From: a virus
Length of the DNA: 43,018 nucleotides
Strand: one strand, 5' to 3'
Virus record (IMG/VR): IMGVR_UViG_3300013101_000022
Location: 1-43,018 of that record
A program made the translations under genes and the position numbers. Under the pieces are notes generated by a model. That model was not told where the DNA came from, did no database searches, and saw only the letters and a list, made by a program, of their open reading frames with translations. Below are positions 31,969-39,506 of the stretch, in pieces. Each line of letters begins with the position of its first letter. Position 1 is the stretch's first letter.

Positions 31969-32471
31969 TTTGCCAGCCTTTCCCAACACGCGGTGAGCGT
32001 ATTGATCTGCCGCCGGACATCGTGGAGTGCGTTGTGCCCAATGTGGCCCGGTGCCACGGCCGGGTCCGGCCAGTTGGCCAGCTCACGCACGGTGCGCAAG
32101 TCTCTCCAGTTGCGAAACCCGGTGGGCATGTCGTAGCCGTTGCGCTCCAGAAACTGCTCCAGGATAATACAATCGAACGACGCAGGCATGGCCCACAGCC
32201 GGTGCTTGGGTTTGCTGGCCAAGAAGTCATGAACCATCTTGGCGGCCTGGGCCTCGGTTGCCACTGAATGTTGTAGCGAACAGACCTTGGCCCGGCTCAA
32301 CCACCAGGCAACGGTCTCGGGGCAGATGTGACCGGTGGTGGGCTTGAACCCAACGTGAAAGTGGGGGTCGGCCAGCGCCCCGTGCTTGTCAAAAACGACC
32401 ATCGCAATTTCGAACACGGCCGCGTTCGGCTTCGTGCTCAGCGTCTCGATGTCCAACATAATATCCATCAT
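31965..32471 (-). CDS. DnaQ-like 3'-5' exonuclease
   Basis: 168 residues from tandem ATGs at 32471/32468 behind GGAGG (a TTG at 32477 is also possible). 'LDIETLS' supplies the ExoI Asp7 and Glu9 pair, 'FD' near the middle the ExoII site, and 'GHNALHDVRRQI' the ExoIII His/Asp pair, as in small phage exoribonuclease/exodeoxyribonuclease proteins of the RNase T/DexA type. Likely roles are host DNA or RNA degradation or proofreading in trans. Confidence 0.85.
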   Translation of the reverse strand: MMDIMLDIETLSTKPNAAVFEIAMVVFDKHGALADPHFHVGFKPTTGHICPETVAWWLSRAKVCSLQHSVATEAQAAKMVHDFLASKPKHRLWAMPASFDCIILEQFLERNGYDMPTGFRNWRDLRTVRELANWPDPAVAPGHIGHNALHDVRRQINTLTACWERLAK

Positions 32472-32498
32472 GAGCAAAATGCCCTCCGGTTAGGGTGT

Positions 32499-32518
32499 GG
32501 GGGACCAGGCGGTCCCCC
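32499..32518 (-). terminator. Intergenic hairpin
   Basis: A perfect 8-bp stem GGGGGACC/GGTCCCCC with a 4-base loop between the SSB-like gene and the exonuclease gene. No T tract, so an attenuator or RNA-processing/stability hairpin is as likely as a terminator. Confidence 0.5.
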
Positions 32519-32529
32519 CGTTGTCCAAG

Positions 32530-33354
32530 CTAGAAGGGCAGCTCCTCGCCGTCACCCTCATTGGCCTGGTCTTTCATCTTGTCGTAGTTGGCGTCCGCAA
32601 CGCCGGACTTGACCAGTTCATAAACCTCTTTCGCGGCGATGAACCGGGGGTCGTCCTGGCTCATCATACTGTCGGGCAGTTTATTATTCACTGCGGCCTC
32701 CAGCGTGAAGTTTTTGAACTTGCCGTTGGGGTTTTCCTGGTCACAAGAACCCAGCACCGCCAGGTGCGCGAACAGCGGCGGGTTGAACTTCGTGCCGTCG
32801 GCCCTCTTGGGCGTGAACATGCGCAACCGGCTCATGTACTTTTTGTACACTTTGATCTTCGTGGAGCCGAACGGGATCACGGCCATGCCCACAGGCTCAT
32901 CGCCCCGGCAAAGAATACCGAACACGGTGAAGGTCTCGCTCAGCTCATTGCCGTCGGCCGTGAAAAGCTCGTTGAAGCTTTCGGCCCGGCTCTGGGCTTC
33001 GCGCACGACCTGGCTGTCCATGGGGTGCTTGCCGGCGAACCCGCCGCCCTTCTCGCGAGGCACCCACTCAACGCACTCATGGCGCGTGATGGCGGGCACG
33101 AAATTGATCTCATCGTAGACCTCTTCGGTCACGGTGTTGTAGATCATGCCGGACTTGGCGTCGTCGCGTTCCTCAACCAGCGGGCTGCCCTTCTGGAGCA
33201 GGTTCAAAAACGGAATCAGCAGATCGTCTGCCGACTGGCCTTCGTACCCCGCGCCTTCCGCGTCCCCGTAGTCAAAGTTGGCCATGGCCGTGGTACCAGT
33301 CTTGGCCACGGCTGTGGTTTTCTTTTTAGCTGCTTTTTTCTTCGGTGCTGCCAT
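32530..33354 (-). CDS. SSB-like protein with acidic EELPF tail
   Basis: 274 residues from the ATG at 33354 behind GGAG. A Lys/Ala-rich N-terminus (residues 2-16) is followed by a large beta-rich body containing 'LLIPFLNLLQKGSPLV', a stretch common in a phage family often found with recombination and replication genes. The C-terminus, 'GDGEELPF', copies the acidic tip by which single-stranded DNA-binding proteins recruit partners. Together with its place beside helicase and exonuclease genes this suggests a single-stranded DNA-binding protein. No OB-fold can be proven by eye. Confidence 0.6.
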   Translation of the reverse strand: MAAPKKKAAKKKTTAVAKTGTTAMANFDYGDAEGAGYEGQSADDLLIPFLNLLQKGSPLVEERDDAKSGMIYNTVTEEVYDEINFVPAITRHECVEWVPREKGGGFAGKHPMDSQVVREAQSRAESFNELFTADGNELSETFTVFGILCRGDEPVGMAVIPFGSTKIKVYKKYMSRLRMFTPKRADGTKFNPPLFAHLAVLGSCDQENPNGKFKNFTLEAAVNNKLPDSMMSQDDPRFIAAKEVYELVKSGVADANYDKMKDQANEGDGEELPF

Positions 33355-33832
33355 TATCGTCTCCTTCACTCATGGGAATGTCGTTACCATCGCAAACCAG
33401 TTTCATGACCGGCGTTGTTTCGCCGGTCGGCTCCATTCTACAAACCCCGCTGTTGCCAAACCAAACCATCACGCGTAAGCGCCCGGTCATTTCAACTTCG
33501 GGCCGGGGCGCGAACACCCAATACACAAACGCACTGCCGCCAGCTTCGGCGTACGCAGCAGGCTTGAATAAGCGGGTGGCGGCAATCTTCTTGAGCAAGG
33601 GTGCCACCGCCTTCACGTGCTGCCCCTTCACCAGGTGAATGTCGATGTCAACCTGGGTGTTGCCCATCCAGGTATCCAAGTCCACCACGATCAGGGCCTC
33701 GCCCAACTCCACGGCCTCGGCGGCCGCTGCGGCTATCATGTAAACTTCCTCCACGTCGGCCACCCGGTCCAGCTCGCGCTGGTGGCGGTCTTTGACGTTG
33801 GCGACCTGCGTCACATAAGATTTAACGCCCAT
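33326..33832 (-). CDS. Hypothetical protein
   Basis: 168 residues, overlapping the SSB-like gene by 29 bases. Ala/Val-rich helical N-terminal half, 'VDLDTWMGNTQVDIDIHLV' in the middle, an acidic Ser/Glu-rich tail. Not recognised; replication context. Confidence 0.6.
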   Translation of the reverse strand: MGVKSYVTQVANVKDRHQRELDRVADVEEVYMIAAAAAEAVELGEALIVVDLDTWMGNTQVDIDIHLVKGQHVKAVAPLLKKIAATRLFKPAAYAEAGGSAFVYWVFAPRPEVEMTGRLRVMVWFGNSGVCRMEPTGETTPVMKLVCDGNDIPMSEGDDNGSTEEKSS

Positions 33833-33835
33833 GGG

Positions 33836-34321
33836 CTACACCTTGACCTTGCTGATACGTTGACGGAAGACGCCCAAAAGGTCCATGGGAATATCTTCAC
33901 CGGCTGCCAGCTTTTCTCGCACCCAGGCACTCAGCGTACCAGCGTGAACGGCGGCCTTGTCGCTGACATCATAGTCGTCCAGCTGGCCCATGATCTCAGT
34001 GCCCTGCTCATCGTTCTTTGCGATGACAGTTATGGCGCGTTTGATCAGGCCAGCGTGACCGTTTTTTCGCAGCCAAGTAAACGCCGCCGGGGCGTTGTCC
34101 TTGCTAATGGAGGCGCGAATGTTTTCTTTCACGCTCACGGCGATCCCCGCGCTGGTTGTGAACTCTTCGATCCCCAACTCGTCCATGAGGTCCGGTATCA
34201 ATTCTTCGCTGATTTTTCGTTCAGCTTTTTTGGCATCCTTCAGCTCTTGCTCTTTGATGCGCACACGCTTCTCGGCTTCCCACTGGTCTTGCGCCAGCGT
34301 GGAAAGTTTCTCTAGGCTCAT
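33836..34321 (-). CDS. Coiled-coil phage protein of replication module
   Basis: 161 residues from the ATG at 34321 with AAGGAG five bases upstream; the GTG at 34327 would overlap that site. N-terminal coiled coil (about 10-45) then 'IPDLMDELGIEEFTTSAG' and 'AAFTWLRKNGHAGLIKR', a pattern I have seen in several phage replication regions without assigned function. ATGA overlap with the helicase gene. Confidence 0.65.
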   Translation of the reverse strand: MSLEKLSTLAQDQWEAEKRVRIKEQELKDAKKAERKISEELIPDLMDELGIEEFTTSAGIAVSVKENIRASISKDNAPAAFTWLRKNGHAGLIKRAITVIAKNDEQGTEIMGQLDDYDVSDKAAVHAGTLSAWVREKLAAGEDIPMDLLGVFRQRISKVKV

Positions 34322-35751
34322 ATCCACTCCTTGAGGTTGTCGCCTGTGATCTTACTCGCTACGTCGACCTTGGATCGCAGTGCCTTCACGATATGTTCGT
34401 CAACAGAGCCAGGGGCCATGATGTCCACATAATCGACCGGGTGCTCCTGCCCAATACGATGGGCGCGGTCTTCGCTTTGTAGCCTGTCAATGAGGCGAAA
34501 ACTGTTATTGTAGTAGATGACGGTGCGGGCCGCTGTCAAGGTCAAACCCATTGCCCCGGCTGCGGGGTTGCCAACAAAGTATTGGGCCTCGCCTGCCTGG
34601 AAGGCTGCCTTGGCGGCTGCACGTGCGTCACTGTCTGTCTTCCCGTCGTACCGTACTGCCTTCTTGCCAAGCAGCTCCATTATTAGGTCGATGTCGCGGG
34701 TGAACTTCGCCCAAATAATGGCTTGGTTGTTGACCTCCTCTAGTAGTGCGCCAAGGCAATCAAGGCGCGGGTTTTTCTTCTCGTCAACGTAGATCAGCCG
34801 GTCACTGTCTTCGTCGCTGGGCATGTAATTGGAAGTGACCTGTTGGAAGCGCAAGAGACGGGTGATGGCCAGCGGCGCGGTGACCAATTCACCGCTCGCC
34901 AAAAAGGCCAGCGCCTCGTCTTTGAGTTGCTTGTAAACACGCTTCTGTTCGGCGGTCAATTCAAAGTATCGCTTTGAATATAATTTTGGAGGCAGGTCCA
35001 GCACTTCTTCCTTGGTGACGCGGCTGGAGGCCCCGGCCATAATTTCTTTCAGCTGGTCCAGGTTGCGGAAGCCAACTACGTATTCGTAGTCGCGGCCTTG
35101 TTCCGCGTTATGACCCTTGCGCCAAATACCAAAGTGCTGCTTGAACTCGGTGAAGGTTGGGAACCCGTGCGCCTTCCAAAACCCGTTGTCAAGGAACCGC
35201 ATGGGTGAGTAGACATCGAAGGGTCCGTTGGTCGCGGGGGTGCCCGTCAAGATGCGCCGGTACTTGGCATGCTTTCCGGCCGCGACCAAGGTCTTGGTGC
35301 GCTTGGCACCGGGGCTTTTGATTGCCGTGCTCTCGTCCAGAATCATAAGCACCTCACGGCTGGTGAGAAACTTCTTGGCAAACTTTTTGCCGCGCACGGT
35401 CATGAACGCTTCATAGGTCATAGCGACGATAGGGAATTTGTTTTTCAGCGCCGCCTCAAAACGCCGGGCGTGCTGCTGGGTGCCAGCCTTGGAGCTGGTC
35501 CAAAATTCGGAGCAAAGGCCGTCTCCAATGTGCTTGGGAATTTCGTCTTCGGTCCAGTTGCGGTGAACCCCGTTGGGGGCCAGGATCAACACCGCGTCAA
35601 TCTCACCCCGGCGGGCCAGGTGGACAATGTTGTCCAGCATGAGCTTGGTCTTGCCCGTGCCCTGGTCCCAGAAGATTGCATGGAATATTTTATCGCCGGA
35701 GCTGAGCAGCTCATCGGCTTGGTGCTTGAACGGTTTGAGCAACGGCGTCAC
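34318..35751 (-). CDS. SNF2-type DNA helicase/translocase
   Basis: 477 residues. Walker A 'QGTGKT' (30-35), DE-box Asp139-Glu140 ('LDESTAIKS'), and in the C-terminal RecA-like domain 'GLTLTAARTVIYYN' and the motif VI 'QSEDRAHRIGQ' identify a compact SNF2/SF2 ATPase as in many phages. It would remodel replication or recombination intermediates. First large gene after the tiny-gene array; a TATAAT lies 40 bases upstream of its start. Confidence 0.92.
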   Translation of the reverse strand: MTPLLKPFKHQADELLSSGDKIFHAIFWDQGTGKTKLMLDNIVHLARRGEIDAVLILAPNGVHRNWTEDEIPKHIGDGLCSEFWTSSKAGTQQHARRFEAALKNKFPIVAMTYEAFMTVRGKKFAKKFLTSREVLMILDESTAIKSPGAKRTKTLVAAGKHAKYRRILTGTPATNGPFDVYSPMRFLDNGFWKAHGFPTFTEFKQHFGIWRKGHNAEQGRDYEYVVGFRNLDQLKEIMAGASSRVTKEEVLDLPPKLYSKRYFELTAEQKRVYKQLKDEALAFLASGELVTAPLAITRLLRFQQVTSNYMPSDEDSDRLIYVDEKKNPRLDCLGALLEEVNNQAIIWAKFTRDIDLIMELLGKKAVRYDGKTDSDARAAAKAAFQAGEAQYFVGNPAAGAMGLTLTAARTVIYYNNSFRLIDRLQSEDRAHRIGQEHPVDYVDIMAPGSVDEHIVKALRSKVDVASKITGDNLKEWI

Positions 35752-35789
35752 GCCTTTTGTTGGGTTCCTCAGGTTTTCTCTGGACCTGT

Positions 35790-35795
35790 ATTATA
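35790..35795 (-). promoter_or_regulatory. Possible -10 element TATAAT upstream of the helicase gene
   Basis: A perfect TATAAT on the minus strand in the 76-base gap between an array gene and the helicase. The upstream DNA is A/T-rich (35810-35830), but no convincing -35 stands at 16-18 bases. May give the replication/modification operon its own start. Confidence 0.4.
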
Positions 35796-35827
35796 GCCCA
35801 AGGCGGTGGAAAATAAAAGTCCTTTTT

Positions 35828-36106
35828 TCAACTAACTGTCGGCCTATCGGCAAAGATATTTTGCCGATCCTTGGCGACTATGACGGACGAAACGGCCGGG
35901 CCGTCGCCGACCTTGATGCCAAGCTCCTGGGTGCCCGCGTACCAGCTCAGAAACTTCACCGGTAGGTTGGTGTAGGCGGCACCCTGCGGGTCCGTCTCCA
36001 GCGTGTCTAGGAACTCCTCAACAATGGCCACTACGGTGGCGCGGCTCTCAGCCGTGGGCACATAAAGTACGGTGCCGTCGTCGAAGCAAATATTGATACC
36101 GGTCAT
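35828..36106 (-). CDS. Hypothetical protein of small-gene array
   Basis: 92 residues. Beta-rich with an acidic helix (25-40) and 'FDDGTVLYVPTAESRATV'. ATGA-coupled to its upstream neighbour; last gene of the 38.2-35.8 kb array. Not recognised. Confidence 0.6.
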   Translation of the reverse strand: MTGINICFDDGTVLYVPTAESRATVVAIVEEFLDTLETDPQGAAYTNLPVKFLSWYAGTQELGIKVGDGPAVSSVIVAKDRQNIFADRPTVS

Positions 36107-36324
36107 GATGTGATCTCCTCAATCTCGCTGGGGTTGTATTCACGCTCGTCGCGGCTCAGGGCCTTCACCCAGTTCTCGCCGACGGCCTTGTGGCTGCTGG
36201 CCACGTCCACGAGCCACGATTTGCGGCCGTTGGGATAGATGACCAGAGTGGCCATGAACCGGCGGCCGCCGTATGGGCGCACGCCCTTCTTGATGCGCAC
36301 CCGGCCTGTTCGAATCGTCTCCAT
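36103..36324 (-). CDS. Hypothetical basic protein of small-gene array
   Basis: 73 residues from the ATG at 36324 behind AAGGAG. Basic N-terminal 20 residues ('RTGRVRIKKGVRPYGGRR'), then 'MATLVIYPNGRKSWLVDV' beta strands and an acidic end. Nucleic-acid binding is possible. Not recognised. Confidence 0.6.
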   Translation of the reverse strand: METIRTGRVRIKKGVRPYGGRRFMATLVIYPNGRKSWLVDVASSHKAVGENWVKALSRDEREYNPSEIEEITS

Positions 36325-36325
36325 T

Positions 36326-36577
36326 TTATTCTCCTTGCAGTTCGATGGCGTCTTGGTAGTAGGCGTCGGCCAGCTCCTGGGCCTGAGCGATCCGCATGCG
36401 GGCCTCCGCCCAGTCACCGGGGTAGTCGCCCCCGTGTTGGTAGTCGCGGCCGTGGGGGGCTGCTGCGGTCATCGCCGTCACCGCGTCCAGAAGCGCCCGC
36501 CGGGCGTCCAGCATGTCTTCGACGAGAGTGGCGCGGGGGCTGCCATTATTGTTGGGTACGGGCTTGATGCGTTTCAT
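36326..36577 (-). CDS. Hypothetical helical protein of small-gene array
   Basis: 83 residues from the ATG at 36577 (TAATG junction). Ala-rich helices around a His/Gly/Asp loop ('GRDYQHGGDYPGDW'). Not recognised. Confidence 0.55.
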   Translation of the reverse strand: MKRIKPVPNNNGSPRATLVEDMLDARRALLDAVTAMTAAAPHGRDYQHGGDYPGDWAEARMRIAQAQELADAYYQDAIELQGE

Positions 36578-36834
36578 TATTTTTCCTCCTGGAAGGGCAT
36601 GGCGGGCAGTGGCTGCCAAGCTACGACCTTGCCCGTGAAGTCAGACGGGCTGCCCACCATGCGCCAGCTGTTGATCGGGGCGCCGATGTAGTAGCCGAGC
36701 ACTGGGTGGTCGTAGTATTCAGGGATGGCAATCAAGACGGTCTTGATGGTGCCTACGTCGCTCTGGTGGATCGTCTGGACGTTCTTCGGGCTGCGCCATC
36801 CGTCCATGAATTCAGGTACGCTCAGGTTGTTCAT
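36577..36834 (-). CDS. Hypothetical protein of small-gene array
   Basis: 85 residues from the ATG at 36834 behind GGAGGA. Mixed beta strands with Tyr/Pro-rich 'AIPEYYDHPVLGYYIGAP'. Not recognised. Confidence 0.6.
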   Translation of the reverse strand: MNNLSVPEFMDGWRSPKNVQTIHQSDVGTIKTVLIAIPEYYDHPVLGYYIGAPINSWRMVGSPSDFTGKVVAWQPLPAMPFQEEK

Positions 36835-37130
36835 GCTGTCCTCCATACGTGTTTGTGAAACGTCTCTTGGCGGCGGCCGTCTTTGACCGTGACGCGGGTG
36901 ACTGTGTGGCGCACGCGGTTGCTGGCTGTGTCCCAGATATAGACGCTGGAGCCGCCGGTGTGGTCGTCGTTGATGTCTACGACGGTGAGCAAATATTCGG
37001 TGGTGCCGTCTTCCCACTTGACCCACTCGCCTCGGTTGAGGGCCTTCTGGGCGGCGGCCTCAACCGCGCTGCGACCGGCGTCGTCGAAGATGTAAATTTC
37101 CTTCTCGGTGGTGATCGTGAAAAGGGTCAT
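36831..37130 (-). CDS. Hypothetical protein of small-gene array
   Basis: 99 residues, ATGA overlaps on both sides. Begins 'TLFTITTEKEIYIFDDAG', beta-rich, ending in a basic His/Arg segment. Not recognised. Confidence 0.6.
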   Translation of the reverse strand: MTLFTITTEKEIYIFDDAGRSAVEAAAQKALNRGEWVKWEDGTTEYLLTVVDINDDHTGGSSVYIWDTASNRVRHTVTRVTVKDGRRQETFHKHVWRTA

Positions 37131-37381
37131 GAGCGCACCTCGTCCAGGTAGCGCTGGAGGTTGTCTACCAGGGCTTCAAAATCTTCCTGGGCGTCTTCGT
37201 TGAGGGCCTCGGCGAAGTCGCTGTATTCTTCGTTGAGCCAATCCAGAACGTAGCTGAGGGCGGCGGGGTTCTGCTCCTCAAAACCGGCCCCGTGTTGGAC
37301 GGCGTCGCGCAGCTGGCTGCCGATGGCGTCGCCAAGTTTTCCTTCGCACGCGGTGAACAAGACGTTGGGTAGGTGTAACAT
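37127..37381 (-). CDS. Hypothetical acidic protein of small-gene array
   Basis: 84 residues from the ATG at 37381 (TAATG junction). Strongly acidic helical C-terminal half ('NEEYSDFAEALNEDAQED'), a DNA-mimic-like charge pattern that is also common by chance. Not recognised. Confidence 0.6.
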   Translation of the reverse strand: MLHLPNVLFTACEGKLGDAIGSQLRDAVQHGAGFEEQNPAALSYVLDWLNEEYSDFAEALNEDAQEDFEALVDNLQRYLDEVRS

Positions 37382-37671
37382 TATTTTGATCCCTTCGGGT
37401 CGGTGCCTAGCATGGCGGCGGCGCGGGCCAAGACGTCGTTGATGGAGCTGGGCGCGGGGGCCGGGAAGCGTTCGCTGGTGGTGCGCGGGTCGGCCTTGCG
37501 TTTGGCGGCGCGGGCGCGGCGGTCGGCGATGTCGGCTTCGTGAGCGGCGCGGCGGGCGGCCTTGCGGTCGGCGATGTATTGCTTGCCTTCGGGGGTGCCC
37601 AAGAAGATACAATGTTCAGTTTCGCGGCGGGCAAGTTCCTGAAGCAGGTCGAGCATTTTTTGGCTGATCAT
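37381..37671 (-). CDS. Hypothetical basic helical protein of small-gene array
   Basis: 96 residues from the ATG at 37671 (TAATG junction, GGAGG upstream). A long Arg/Ala/Lys-rich helix (35-62) follows an N-terminal amphipathic segment; a Pro-rich linker precedes the C-terminus. Possible nucleic-acid binder. Not recognised. Confidence 0.6.
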   Translation of the reverse strand: MISQKMLDLLQELARRETEHCIFLGTPEGKQYIADRKAARRAAHEADIADRRARAAKRKADPRTTSERFPAPAPSSINDVLARAAAMLGTDPKGSK

Positions 37672-37910
37672 TACTTGACCTCCTGGAGTTCGGGGTAGAT
37701 GTCGTAGGTGGTGTCCAGATCGAAGCCGTAGTCGCTGGTGAAGTAGTGGATGAGGTCGGCGCGGGTGCCTTCGATGTCGATGCAAGAGTCAGTGGGGTGA
37801 ACCCACGTTGCGGCGGTGGCGGTGAGATTAAAGTCGGCCTTGAGCGCGGCCTGGATGTCCTCAAAGTTCTCGTCCACGTCCAGGATAAATTCGATGGTGA
37901 GCTTTAACAT
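37671..37910 (-). CDS. Hypothetical acidic protein of small-gene array
   Basis: 79 residues, TAATG junctions at both ends. Very acidic ('FILDVDENFEDIQAALKADF', 'DYGFDLDTTYDIYPEL') with few Lys/Arg. Such composition is seen in DNA-mimic inhibitors, but no family is recognised. Confidence 0.6.
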   Translation of the reverse strand: MLKLTIEFILDVDENFEDIQAALKADFNLTATAATWVHPTDSCIDIEGTRADLIHYFTSDYGFDLDTTYDIYPELQEVK

Positions 37911-38179
37911 TATTTGCCTCCCTTCAAGAGGCTGCCGCCGCTGGCGATCTGGCGGGCGGTGCGTTCAACCGGGGGGCGCTGGTCACGGGCGGCGGTGAAG
38001 TATTTCTCGGTGCGGGTGTTGAGGTCTTTGCGGCGAATCCAGTACCGGACCTGGCCGTCGCCCTTGCGGGTGATTTGATAGAGGGTGTCGCCGTTGTATT
38101 CTTCCCGCTTGTCGGTGACGTTCCAGGTTCCGCCTTCGTAGTCCCAGCTGACGATGGCGTTGATTCTGAGAGCGTTCAT
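37910..38179 (-). CDS. Hypothetical protein, first gene behind promoter repeat copy 2
   Basis: 89 residues with the AAAAGGAAAAAA leader directly upstream. Beta-rich and basic ('GDTLYQITRKGDGQVRYWIRR'), with an Arg/Gly-rich tail. Closest gene to the promoter-like element, so probably highly expressed early. Not recognised. Confidence 0.65.
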   Translation of the reverse strand: MNALRINAIVSWDYEGGTWNVTDKREEYNGDTLYQITRKGDGQVRYWIRRKDLNTRTEKYFTAARDQRPPVERTARQIASGGSLLKGGK

Positions 38180-38180
38180 G

Positions 38181-38223
38181 TTTTTTCCTTTTGATCGGGT
38201 TTCAGTGTGGCGGGCAACCCCGC
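38181..38223 (-). promoter_or_regulatory. Leader hairpin plus repeated ribosome-binding site
   Basis: On the minus strand a 5-bp stem GCGGG/CCCGC with GTTG loop (38210-38223) precedes CCCGATCAAAAGGAAAAAA and ATG, as in the 17.4-kb leader. Confidence 0.6.
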
Positions 38224-38289
38224 TGTGTACAGCAAGTATAGCTTATTTCGGGCCGTAGTGGGGGAATCATTTAAACTAAATTGCAACGC
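38221..38289 (-). repeat. Promoter-like repeat, copy 2
   Basis: Second copy of the ~68-base element. From 38234 to 38289 it is identical to copy 1, including TATACT (38235-38240), CCCCCACTACGGCCCGA and TTGCAATTTAG. It faces the 38.2-35.8 kb array and perhaps the whole replication and modification operon. A GGCCCGAA box in opposite orientation lies at 38336-38343. Confidence 0.75.
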
Positions 38290-38334
38290 CTGTTCGCACA
38301 GTGGCTTATGTGCGCTTGAGAATAGTTTTGAGTT

Positions 38335-38368
38335 CGGCCCGAAAATTAATTCGGGGCGTTTCGCCCGA
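38335..38368. repeat. Inverted box and GGGCGTTTCGCCC hairpin upstream of promoter copy 2
   Basis: CGGCCCGAAAATTAAT (38335-38350) is matched at 42174-42189 with one difference and, inverted, at 17663-17678. It is followed by a GC-rich hairpin with a TTT loop (38351-38368). The hairpin would end transcripts arriving from the right, and the box mirrors the GGCCCGAA inside the promoter repeat about 80 bases away, so it may be an operator. Confidence 0.5.
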
Positions 38369-38381
38369 AAGCACGAGATTT

Positions 38382-38699
38382 TCAAGGCGTTTCGCCCCAC
38401 GGCCCCCAGTGCCCCGTCTCCACCATTTGGTGCAGGGCCTCCGCCTCACTGAATCGCCGACACTCAGCCGGGTCAACCTGACCCACGGCGTAATAAAGCG
38501 CCTTGGGCAGGTTGAGACGGCGGCCGTTGCTAACGTCTCTCACCTGGTCCCCGCGCTCCAGCCAGGCGTGGCCGTGACGCACTCCGGCGATGGGTCCCTG
38601 GCCTGTGACCTGGCCTTGAACCAAAGTCCACTCCTGGCCGCAGCCGGGGCCGGTGATGAACTTGGCGCTGGCCTCATAACAGTCGCCGAGGCCGGTCAT
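38382..38699 (-). CDS. Possible transglutaminase-like cysteine-protease-fold protein
   Basis: 105 residues. 'GDCYEAS' (Cys7), 'VRHGHAWLE' (His44 region) and 'VRDVSNGR' (Asp after about 10 residues) are spaced like the Cys-His-Asp triad of transglutaminase/NlpC-like folds. 'TGQGPIAGVRHGHAW' recurs in uncharacterised phage proteins. If active it could be a protease, amidase or cross-linking enzyme, or a defence-related effector. Last gene of the 42.0-38.4 kb array. Confidence 0.6.
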   Translation of the reverse strand: MTGLGDCYEASAKFITGPGCGQEWTLVQGQVTGQGPIAGVRHGHAWLERGDQVRDVSNGRRLNLPKALYYAVGQVDPAECRRFSEAEALHQMVETGHWGPWGETP

Positions 38700-38863
38700 G
38701 AATCCACCTCGTCCAGCATGGCCTTGGCCGCTTCATCCGCCGCCCGTCTCCAGCGGTCAAGGTACTCGTTGAACTCCACCAAGTCGGCCATGAAGCGCAA
38801 GCTGTCGCCGGTGAAAATTGCGGCGTCAATTTCTTCGCAGGCATCTTCAAAATCTTTTCTCAT
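38696..38863 (-). CDS. 55-aa acidic helical protein
   Basis: A complete frame from ATG (38861-38863) to TGA (38696-38698), coupled by ATGA overlaps to the genes on both sides. Strongly acidic and helical ('RKDFEDACEEIDAAIF', 'LDEVDS'). The exact fit between its neighbours is the main evidence that it is real. Function unknown. Confidence 0.65.
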   Translation of the reverse strand: MRKDFEDACEEIDAAIFTGDSLRFMADLVEFNEYLDRWRRAADEAAKAMLDEVDS

Positions 38864-39255
38864 GCCAACACCCGAAAGCCGGTCGTGTCCACGCCCATGA
38901 GAATTGAGTGGCCTGTCGGCGAGTGAATCTCAATCACGTCTCCAACACTCAGTGACCGGGCGTTGAGGCAGCCGGGGGCCGCGCCATAGAAGTCGGCCGC
39001 CACTCTCCACAGCGGGTCAGAATTGGTGACGCGGAAAACCTCTTCGGCCACGGCGGCGGCGTTGAGGTTGGCGTCGCTGTCGCTGAAGTTCAGGGTCAAG
39101 TCGTAGGCCTGAACCCAGCACCCTTCTGCGTCGTGCGTTTCTGCGAATTCGATGTCGATGGTGTCGCCGACCTTGGTCCAATATTTCAGGGCGTCGGCGT
39201 TGAACGCGAACCCGTGACCGGTGGCGTGGTAGACGGCGGTGCGGTAGGTGCGCAT
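38860..39255 (-). CDS. Hypothetical protein, paralogue of the 41.1-kb protein
   Basis: 131 residues from the ATG at 39255 behind AAAGGAAAA. Shares with the product of 41097-41477 the N-terminal 'Y.ATG', a 'A(Y/F)....TL' strand, 'LNARSLSVGDVIEI' and 'GVDTTGFRVL' (there 'VNARSMSVGDAVRV' and 'GVDSCGWRNL'). The 'ARSxSVGD' element is typical of small phage and plasmid proteins of unknown role. Part of the 42.0-38.4 kb array. Confidence 0.65.
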   Translation of the reverse strand: MRTYRTAVYHATGHGFAFNADALKYWTKVGDTIDIEFAETHDAEGCWVQAYDLTLNFSDSDANLNAAAVAEEVFRVTNSDPLWRVAADFYGAAPGCLNARSLSVGDVIEIHSPTGHSILMGVDTTGFRVLA

Positions 39256-39506
39256 TATATTTTCCTTTGTGTGATGGCCATGATGAGGGCCGCAATTGGA
39301 GACGGGCTGTAGTAGTCCATGTCTTCGGTGACGCCTTCGTGGTGGCCCACCCAGTGGGTGCCGCCGCCGTTGGAGGCCTGGCCCAGGGGCACGCCGTTCT
39401 GGCGGGCGGTCACCTTGTGGTACCAGTCTTGGTGCGTCCACTCCAGGGTGTATACCTGGCCGCCGAACGCAAGCCGGGTGCGGTCGCTGCTGAGGGTGAA
39501 GTCCAT
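39255..39506 (-). CDS. Hypothetical protein of small-gene array
   Basis: 83 residues, single-base overlaps at both ends. Contains 'GGQVYTLEWTHQDWYHKVTA' and a His-rich 'GTHWVGHHEG' loop. Not recognised. Confidence 0.6.
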   Translation of the reverse strand: MDFTLSSDRTRLAFGGQVYTLEWTHQDWYHKVTARQNGVPLGQASNGGGTHWVGHHEGVTEDMDYYSPSPIAALIMAITQRKI

